Below, in pieces: positions 52,146 to 62,124 of a stretch of DNA of 64,000 nucleotides (the stretch's first letter is position 1; each line of letters begins with the position of its first letter). Origin of the DNA: Osmia lignaria lignaria. Taxonomy: Eukaryota; Arthropoda; Insecta; Hymenoptera; Megachilidae. The DNA is taken from assembly GCF_051020975.1 (NCBI RefSeq), contig NW_027478166.1, positions 6,511,501-6,575,500 on the forward strand, written 5' to 3'. The notes under the pieces were generated by a model, which was not told the DNA's origin, did no database searches, and saw only the letters and a program-made list of their open reading frames with translations. A program made the translations under genes and the position numbers.

Positions 52146-54074
52146 TCAGATGCGTAGTTCTCGAGATATATCAAGATATTTAAAAGTTCCGAAGCTGCAC
52201 CAACATAATAGGGGTACAGAAACACCGTGGCCTCTTTCTTTGAGATAACTCTGCACTATTGCGAGCTGCAAATGCCACTTCCAGCTTAGCTGTGCAGAGG
52301 AAGAACAACAAGAAGAAGAAATATCTCGAAATATGTCCGTCAGGCACGTTCCTTTGAGCTGAATCTGCAAATATCTCGGAAACGAAGCGAGCTATGGCAA
52401 AATGTTAAGAGACGTTTTTTGTAGAGAATTATGTTTCCTACAATTTGTGTTCTATGATGTTTTTTGATCAGAAGCGTAGTTTTCGAGATATATCGAGATA
52501 TTTAAAAGTTCCGAAGCCGCACCAACATAATAGAGATACAGAAACAACGTGGCCCCTTTCTTTGAGATAACTCTGCACTAGTGCGAGCCGCAAATGCCAC
52601 TTCCAGCTTAGCTGTGCAGAAGAAGGACAACAAGAAGAAGAAATATCTCGAAATATGTCCGTCAGGCCCCTTCCCTTGAGATAAATCTGCAAATATCTCG
52701 GAAACCAAGCGAGCTATGGCAAAATGTTAAGAGACCTTTTTTGTAGAGAATTAAGTTTCCTACTTTTTATGTTCTATGATATTTTTTGATCAGATGCGTA
52801 GTTCTCGAGATATATCAAGATATTTAAAAGTTCCGAAGCCGCACCAACATAATAGAGATACAGAAACACCGTGGCCCCTTTCTTTGAGATAACTCTGCAC
52901 TAGTGCGAGCCGCAATTGCCACTTCCAGCTTAGCTGTGCAGAGGAAGAACAACAAGAAGAAGAAATATCTCGAAATATGTCCGTCAGGCCCCTTCCCTTG
53001 AGATAAATCTGCAAATATCTCGGAAACGAAGCGAGCTATGGCAAAATGTTAAGAGACCTTTTTTGTAGAGAATTAAGTTTCCTACTTTTTATGTTCTATG
53101 ATATTTTTTGATCAGATGCGTAGTTCTCGAGATATATCAAGATATTTAAAAGTTCCGAAGCTGCACCAACATAATAGGGGTACAGAAACACCGTGGCCTC
53201 TTTCTTTGAGATAACTCTGCACTATTGCGAGCTGCAAATGCCACTTCCAGCTTAGCTGTGCAGAGGAAGAACAACAAGAAGAAGAAATATCTCGAAATAT
53301 GTCCGTCAGGCCCGTTCCTTTGAGCTGAATCTGCAAATATCTCGGAAACGAAGCGAGCTATGGCAAAATGTTAAGAGACGTTTTTTGTAGAGAATTATGT
53401 TTCCTACAATTTGTGTTCTATGATGTTTTTTGATCAGAAGCGTAGTTTTCGAGATATATCGAGATATTTAAAAGTTCCGAAGCCGCACCAACATAATAGA
53501 GATACAGAAACAACGTGGCCCCTTTCTTTGAGATAACTCTGCACTAGTGCGAGCCGCAAATGCCACTTCCAGCTTAGCTGTGCAGAAGAAGGACAACAAG
53601 AAGAAGAAATATCTCGAAATATGTCCGTCAGGCCCCTTCCCTTGAGATAAATCTGCAAATATCTCGGAAACCAAGCGAGCTATGGCAAAATGTTAAGAGA
53701 CCTTTTTTGTAGAGAATTAAGTTTCCTACTTTTTATGTTCTATGATATTTTTTGATCAGATGCGTAGTTCTCGAGATATATCAAGATATTTAAAAGTTCC
53801 GAAGCCGCACCAACATAATAGAGATACAGAAACACCGTGGCCCCTTTCTTTGAGATAACTCTGCACTAGTGCGAGCCGCAATTGCCACTTCCAGCTTAGC
53901 TGTGCAGAGGAAGAACAACAAGAAGAAGAAATATCTCGAAATATGTCCGTCAGGCCCCTTCCCTTGAGATAAATCTGCAAATATCTCGGAAACGAAGCGA
54001 GCTATGGCAAAATGTTAAGAGACGTTTTTTGTACAGAATTATGTTTCCTACAATTTATGTTCTATGATATTTTT
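48601..54074 (+). repeat. HOR unit, 17 monomers
   Basis: P-E-F-x-N-y-P-T-G-H-C-Q-P-T-Q-P-T, the longest core-to-core interval. The Q-P-T triplet is itself repeated in tandem (52143-53108 and 53109-54074). Private changes include GGCCCCGTTC near 49015 and CAGGCACGTTCC near 52345. Confidence 0.86.
52143..54074 (+). repeat. Tandem Q-P-T triplet duplication
   Basis: Q-P-T at 52143-53108 is repeated at 53109-54074, offset 966 bp. One distinguishing base is CAGGCACGTTCC in the first Q against CAGGCCCGTTCC in the second. The tail of the second T (GACGTTTTTTGTACAG) differs from the first (GACCTTTTTTGTAGAG). Confidence 0.88.
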
Positions 54075-57000
54075 TGATCAGAAGCGTAGTTTTCGAGATA
54101 TATCGAGATATTTAAAAGTTCCGAAGCCGCACCAACATAATAGAGATACAGAAACAACGTGGCCCCTTTCTTTGAGATAACTCTGCACTAGTGCGAGCCG
54201 CAAATGCCACTTCCAGCTTAGCTGTGCAGAAGAAGGACAACAAGAAGAAGAAATATCTCGAAATATGTCCGTCAGGCCCCTTCCCTTGAGATAAATCTGC
54301 AAACATCTCGGAAACGAAGCGAGCTATGGCAAAATGTTAAGAGACCTTTTTTGTAGAGAATTAAGTTTCCTACCTTTTATGTTCTATGATATTTTTTGAT
54401 CAGAAGCGTAGTTCTCGAGATATATCGAGATATTTAAAAGTTCCGAAGCCGCACCAACATAATAGAGATACAGAAACACCGTGGCCCCTTTCTTTGAGAT
54501 AACTCTGCACTAGTGCGAGCCGCAAATGCCACTTCCAGCTTAGCTGTGCAGAAGAAGAACAACAAGAAGAAGAAATATCTCGAAATATGTCCGTCAGGCC
54601 CCTTCCCTTGAGATAAATCTGCAAATATCTCGGAAACGAAGCGAGCTATGGCAAAATGTTAAGAGACCTTTTTTGTAGAGAATTAAGTTTCCTACTTTTT
54701 ATGTTCTATGATATTTTTTGATCAGATGCGTAGTTCTCGAGATATATCAAGATATTTAAAAGTTCCGAAGCTGCACCAACATAATAGAGGTACAGAAACA
54801 CCGTGGCCTCTTTCTTTGAGATAACTCTGCACTATTGCGAGCTGCAAATGCCACTTCCAGCTTAGCTGTGCAGAGGAAGAACAACAAGAAGAAGAAATAT
54901 CTCGAAATATGTCCGTCAGGCCCGTTCCTTTGAACTGAATCTGCAAATATCTCGGAAACGAAGCGAGCTATGGCAAAATGTTAAGACACGTTTTTTGTAG
55001 AGAATTATGTCTCCTACAATTTATGTTCTATGATGTTTTTTGATCAGAAGCGTAGTTTTCGAGATATATCGAGATATTTAAAAGTTCCGAAACCGCACCA
55101 ACATAATAGAGATACAGAAACAACGTGGCCCCTTTCTTTGAGATAACTCTGCACTGGTGCGAGCCGCAAATGCCACTTCCAGCTTAGCTGTGCAGAAGAA
55201 GGACAACAAGAAGAAGAAATATCTCGAAATATGTCCGTCAGGCCCCTTCACTTGAGATAAATCTGCAAATATCTCGGAAACGAAGCGAGCTATGGCAAAA
55301 TGTTAAGAGACCTTTTTTGTAGAGAATTAAGTTTCCTACTTTTTATGTTCTATGATATTTTTTGATCAGATGCGTAGTTCTCGAGATATATCAAGATATT
55401 TAAAAGTTCCGAAGCCGCACCAACATAATAGAGATACAGAAACACCGTGGCCCCTCTCTTTGAGATAACTCTGCACTATTGCGAGCTGGAAATGCCACTT
55501 CCAGTTTAGCTGTGCAGAAGAAGAACAACAAGAAGAAGAAATATCTCGAAATATGTCCGTTAGGCCCCTTCCCTTGAGATAAATCTGCAAATATCTCGGA
55601 AACGAAGCGAGCTATGGCAAAATGTTCAGAGACCTTTTTTGTAGAGAATTAAGTTTCCTACTTTTTATGTTCTATGATATTTTTTGATCAGATGCGTAGT
55701 TCTCGAGATATATCAAGATATTTAACAGTTCCGAAGCCGCACCAACATAATAGAGATACAGAAACACCGTGGCCCCTTTCTTTGAGATAACTCTGCACTA
55801 GTGCGAGCCGCAAATGCCACTTCCAGCTTAGCTATGCAGAAGAAGAACAACAAGAAGAAGAAATATCTCGAAATATGTCCGTCAGGCCCCTTCCCTTGAG
55901 ATAAATCTGCAAATATCTCGGAAACGAAACGAGCTATGGCAAAATGTTAAGAGACGTTTTTTGTAGAGAATTATGTTTCCTACAATTTGTGTTCTATGAT
56001 GTTTTTTGATCAGAAGCGTAGTTTTCGAGATATATCGAGATATTTAAAAGTTCCGAAGCCGCACCAACATAATAGAGATACAGAAACAACGTGGCCCCTT
56101 TCTTTGAGATAACTCTGCACTAGTGCGAGCCGCAAATGCCACTTCCAGCTTAGCTGTGCAGAAGAAGGACAACAAGAAGAAGAAATATCTCGAAATATGT
56201 CCGTCAGGCCCCTTCCCTTGAGATAAATCTGCAAATATCTCGGAAACCAAGCGAGCTATGGCAAAATGTTAAGAGACCTTTTTTGTAGAGAATTAAGTTT
56301 CCTACTTTTTATGTTCTATGATATTTTTTGATCAGATGCGTAGTTCTCGAGATATATCAAGATATTTAAAAGTTCCGAAGCCGCACCAACATAATAGAGA
56401 TACAGAAACACCGTGGCCCCTTTCTTTGAGATAACTCTGCACTAGTGCGAGCCGCAATTGCCACTTCCAGCTTAGCTGTGCAGAGGAAGAACAACAAGAA
56501 GAAGAAATATCTCGAAATATGTCCGTCAGGCCCCTTCCCTTGAGATAAATCTGCAAATATCTCGGAAACGAAGCGAGCTATGGCAAAATGTTAAGAGACG
56601 TTTTTTGTACAGAATTATGTTTCCTACAATTTATGTTCTATGATATTTTTTGATCAGAAGCGTAGTTTTCGAGATATATCGAGATATTTAAAAGTTCCGA
56701 AGCCGCACCAACATAATAGAGATACAGAAACACCGTGGCCCCTTTCTTTGAGATAACTCTGCACTAGTGCGAGCCGCAAATGCCACTTCCAGCTTAGCTG
56801 TGCAGAAGAAGAACAACAAGAAGAAGAAATATCTCGAAATATGTCCGTCAGGCCCCTTCCCTTGAGATAAATCTGCAAATATCTCTGAAACGAAGCGAGC
56901 TCTGGCAAAATGTTAAGAGACGTTTTTTGTAGAGAATTATGTTTCCTACAATTTATGTGCTATGATATTTTTTGATCAGAAGCGTAGTTTTCGAGATATA

Positions 57001-57619
57001 TCGAGATATTTAAAAGTTCCGAAGCCGCACCAACATAATAGAGATACAGAAACACCGTGGCCCCTTTCTTTGAGATAACTCTGCACTAGTGCGAGCCGCA
57101 AATGCCACTTCCAGCTTAGCTGTGCAGAAGAAGAACACCAAGAAGAAGAAATATCTCGAAATATGTCCGTTAGGCCGCTTCCCTTCAGATAAATGTGCAA
57201 ATATCTCGGAAACGAAGCGAGCTATGGCAAAATGTTGAGGGACCTTTTTTGTAGAGAATTAAGTTTCCTACTATTTATGTTCTATGATATTTTTTGATCA
57301 GATGCGTAGTTCTCGAGATATATCAAGATATTTAAAAGTTCCGAAGCCGCACCAACATAATAGAGATACAGAAACACCGTGGCCCCTTTCTTTGAGACAA
57401 CTCTGCACTAGTGCGAGCCGCAAATGCCACTTCCAGCTTAGCTGTGCAGAAGAAGAACAACAAGAAGAAGAAATATCTCGAAATATGTCCGTCAGGCCCC
57501 TTCCCTTGAGATAAATCTGCAAATATCTCGGAAACGAAGCGAGCTATGGCAAAATGTTAAGAGACCTTTTTTGTAGAGAATTAAGTTTCCTACTTTTTAT
57601 GTTCTATGATATTTTTTGA
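53719..57619 (+). repeat. Duplicated 12-monomer segment of region III (copy 2)
   Basis: Second copy of 48245-52145. Its last nine monomers (54719 onward, F-x-N-y-P-T-G-H-C) occur a third time at 58261-61158, offset 3542 bp (11 monomers). Confidence 0.86.
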
Positions 57620-57938
57620 TCAGATGCGTAGTTCTCGAGATATATCAAGATATTTAAAAGTTCCGAAGCCGCACCAACATAATAGAGATACAGAAACACC
57701 GTGGCCCCTTTCTTTGAGATAACTCTGCACTATTGCGAGCTGCAAATGCCACGTCCAGCTTAGCTGTGCAGAGGAAGAAGAACAAGAAGAAGAAGTATCT
57801 CGAAATATGTCCGTCAGGCCCGTTCCTTTGAGCTGAATCTGCACATATCTCGGAAACGAAGCGAGCTATGGCAAAATGTTAAGAGACGTTTTTTGTAGAG
57901 AATTATGTTTCCTACAATTTATGTGCTATGATATTTTT
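54075..57938 (+). repeat. HOR unit, 12 monomers
   Basis: P-E-F-x-N-y-P-T-G-H-C followed by a Z-like monomer at 57617. That monomer has AAGAAGAACAAGAAG in the triplet tract, CACGTCCAGC and GAGCTGAATCTGCACA, and resembles region II Z copies more than region III Q copies. Confidence 0.86.
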
Positions 57939-60900
57939 TGATCAAAAGCGTAGTTTTCGAGATATATCGAGATATTTAAAAGTTCCGAAGCCGCACCAAC
58001 ATAATAGAGATACAGAAACACCGTGGCCCCTTTCTTTGAGATAACTCTGCACTAGTGCGAGCCGCAAATGCCACTTCCAGCTTAGCTGTGCAGAAGAAGA
58101 ACAACAAGAAGAAGAAATATCTCGAAATATGTCCGTCAGGCCCCTTCCCTTGAGATAAATCTGCAAATATCTCTGAAACGAAGCGAGCTATGGCAAAATG
58201 TTAAGAGACGTTTTTTGTAGAGAATTAAGTTTCCTACTTTTTATGTTCTATGATATTTTTTGATCAGATGCGTAGTTCTCGAGATATATCAAGATATTTA
58301 AAAGTTCCGAAGCTGCACCAACATAATAGAGGTACAGAAACACCGTGGCCTCTTTCTTTGAGATAACTCTGCACTATTGCGAGCTGCAAATGCCACTTCC
58401 AGCTTAGCTGTGCAGAGGAAGAACAACAAGAAGAAGAAATATCTCGAAATATGTCCGTCAGGCCCGTTCCTTTGAACTGAATCTGCAAATATCTCGGAAA
58501 CGAAGCGAGCTATGGCAAAATGTTAAGACACGTTTTTTGTAGAGAATTATGTCTCCTACAATTTATGTTCTATGATGTTTTTTGATCAGAAGCGTAGTTT
58601 TCGAGATATATCGAGATATTTAAAAGTTCCGAAACCGCACCAACATAATAGAGATACAGAAACAACGTGGCCCCTTTCTTTGAGATAACTCTGCACTGGT
58701 GCGAGCCGCAAATGCCACTTCCAGCTTAGCTGTGCAGAAGAAGGACAACAAGAAGAAGAAATATCTCGAAATATGTCCGTCAGGCCCCTTCACTTGAGAT
58801 AAATCTGCAAATATCTCGGAAACGAAGCGAGCTATGGCAAAATGTTAAGAGACCTTTTTTGTAGAGAATTAAGTTTCCTACTTTTTATGTTCTATGATAT
58901 TTTTTGATCAGATGCGTAGTTCTCGAGATATATCAAGATATTTAAAAGTTCCGAAGCCGCACCAACATAATAGAGATACAGAAACACCGTGGCCCCTCTC
59001 TTTGAGATAACTCTGCACTATTGCGAGCTGGAAATGCCACTTCCAGTTTAGCTGTGCAGAAGAAGAACAACAAGAAGAAGAAATATCTCGAAATATGTCC
59101 GTTAGGCCCCTTCCCTTGAGATAAATCTGCAAATATCTCGGAAACGAAGCGAGCTATGGCAAAATGTTCAGAGACCTTTTTTGTAGAGAATTAAGTTTCC
59201 TACTTTTTATGTTCTATGATATTTTTTGATCAGATGCGTAGTTCTCGAGATATATCAAGATATTTAACAGTTCCGAAGCCGCACCAACATAATAGAGATA
59301 CAGAAACACCGTGGCCCCTTTCTTTGAGATAACTCTGCACTAGTGCGAGCCGCAAATGCCACTTCCAGCTTAGCTATGCAGAAGAAGAACAACAAGAAGA
59401 AGAAATATCTCGAAATATGTCCGTCAGGCCCCTTCCCTTGAGATAAATCTGCAAATATCTCGGAAACGAAACGAGCTATGGCAAAATGTTAAGAGACGTT
59501 TTTTGTAGAGAATTATGTTTCCTACAATTTGTGTTCTATGATGTTTTTTGATCAGAAGCGTAGTTTTCGAGATATATCGAGATATTTAAAAGTTCCGAAG
59601 CCGCACCAACATAATAGAGATACAGAAACAACGTTGCCCCTTTCTTTGAGATAACTCTGCACTAGTGCGAGCCGCAAATGCCACTTCCAGCTTAGCTGTG
59701 CAGAAGAAGGACAACAAGAAGAAGAAATATCTCGAAATATGTCCGTCAGGCCCCTTCCCTTGAGATAAATCTGCAAATATCTCGGAAACCAAGCGAGCTA
59801 TGGCAAAATGTTAAGAGACCTTTTTTGTAGAGAATTAAGTTTCCTACTTTTTATGTTCTATGATATTTTTTGATCAGATGCGTAGTTCTCGAGATATATC
59901 AAGATATTTAAAAGTTCCGAAGCCGCACCAACATAATAGAGATACAGAAACACCGTGGCCCCTTTCTTTGAGATAACTCTGCACTAGTGCGAGCCGCAAT
60001 TGCCACTTCCAGCTTAGCTGTGCAGAGGAAGAACAACAAGAAGAAGAAATATCTCGAAATATGTCCGTCAGGCCCCTTCCCTTGAGATAAATCTGCAAAT
60101 ATCTCGGAAACGAAGCGAGCTATGGCAAAATGTTAAGAGACGTTTTTTGTACAGAATTATGTTTCCTACAATTTATGTTCTATGATATTTTTTGATCAGA
60201 AGCGTAGTTTTCGAGATATATCGAGATATTTAAAAGTTCCGAAGCCGCACCAACATAATAGAGATACAGAAACACCGTGGCCCCTTTCTTTGAGATAACT
60301 CTGCACTAGTGCGAGCCGCAAATGCCACTTCCAGCTTAGCTGTGCAGAAGAAGAACAACAAGAAGAAGAAATATCTCGAAATATGTCCGTCAGGCCCCTT
60401 CCCTTGAGATAAATCTGCAAATATCTCTGAAACGAAGCGAGCTCTGGCAAAATGTTAAGAGACGTTTTTTGTAGAGAATTATGTTTCCTACAATTTATGT
60501 GCTATGATATTTTTTGATCAGAAGCGTAGTTTTCGAGATATATCGAGATATTTAAAAGTTCCGAAGCCGCACCAACATAATAGAGATACAGAAACACCGT
60601 GGCCCCTTTCTTTGAGATAACTCTGCACTAGTGCGAGCCGCAAATGCCACTTCCAGCTTAGCTGTGCAGAAGAAGAACACCAAGAAGAAGAAATATCTCG
60701 AAATATGTCCGTTAGGCCGCTTCCCTTCAGATAAATGTGCAAATATCTCGGAAACGAAGCGAGCTATGGCAAAATGTTGAGGGACCTTTTTTGTAGAGAA
60801 TTAAGTTTCCTACTATTTATGTTCTATGATATTTTTTGATCAGATGCGTAGTTCTCGAGATATATCAAGATATTTAAAAGTTCCGAAGCCGCACCAACAT

Positions 60901-62124
60901 AATAGAGATACAGAAACACCGTGGCCCCTTTCTTTGAGACAACTCTGCACTAGTGCGAGCCGCAAATGCCACTTCCAGCTTAGCTGTGCAGAAGAAGAAC
61001 AACAAGAAGAAGAAATATCTCGAAATATGTCCGTCAGGCCCCTTCCCTTGAGATAAATCTGCAAATATCTCGGAAACGAAACGAGCTATGGCAAAATGTT
61101 AAGAGACCTTTTTTGTAGAGAATTAAGTTTCCTACTTTTTATGTTCTATGATATTTTTTGATCAGATGCGTAGTTCTCGAGATATATCAAGATATTTAAA
61201 AGTTCCGAAGCTGCACCAACATAATAGGGGTACAGAAACACCGTGGCCTCTTTCTTTGAGATAACTCTGCACTATTGCGAGCTGCAAATGCCACTTCCAG
61301 CTTAGCTGTGCAGAGGAAGAACAACAAGAAGAAGAAATATCTCGAAATATGTCCGTCAGGCCCGTTCCTTTGAGCTGAATCTGCAAATATCTCGGAAACG
61401 AAGCGAGCTATGGCAAAATGTTAAGAGACGTTTTTTGTAGAGAATTATGTTTCCTACAATTTGTGTTCTATGATGTTTTTTGATCAGAAGCGTAGTTTTC
61501 GAGATATATCGAGATATTTAAAAGTTCCGAAGCCGCACCAACATAATAGAGATACAGAAACAACGTGGCCCCTTTCTTTGAGATAACTCTGCACTAGTGC
61601 GAGCCGCAAATGCCACTTCCAGCTTAGCTGTGCAGAAGAAGGACAACAAGAAGAAGAAATATCTCGAAATATGTCCGTCAGGCCCCTTCCCTTGAGATAA
61701 ATCTGCAAATATCTCGGAAACCAAGCGAGCTATGGCAAAATGTTAAGAGACCTTTTTTGTAGAGAATTAAGTTTCCTACTTTTTATGTTCTATGATATTT
61801 TTTGATCAGATGCGTAGTTCTCGAGATATATCAAGATATTTAAAAGTTCCGAAGCCGCACCAACATAATAGAGATACAGAAACACCGTGGCCCCTTTCTT
61901 TGAGATAACTCTGCACTAGTGCGAGCCGCAATTGCCACTTCCAGCTTAGCTGTGCAGAGGAAGAACAACAAGAAGAAGAAATATCTCGAAATATGTCGGT
62001 CAGGCCCCTTCCCTTGAGATAAATCTGCAAATATCTCGGGAACGAAGCGAGCTATGGCAAAATGTTAAGAGACGTTTTTTGTACAGAATTATGTTTCCTA
62101 CAATTTATGTTCTATGATATTTTT
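57939..62124 (+). repeat. HOR unit, 13 monomers, with a hybrid replacing P-E
   Basis: Opens with a monomer that combines a B-class head, an E-like middle and the G tail ATCTCTGAAACG, then F-x-N-y-P-T-G-H-C-Q-P-T. GATCAAAAGCG replaces GATCAGAAGCG near 57942. The P copy has ACGTTGCCCC near 59633. Confidence 0.85.
58261..61158 (+). repeat. Third copy of the F-x-N-y-P-T-G-H-C block
   Basis: Nine monomers matching 54719-57616 and 49245-52142. I noticed two private changes: ACGTTGCCCC near 59633 and AACGAAACGAGC near 61076, where the other copies have AACGAAGCGAGC. Confidence 0.86.
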
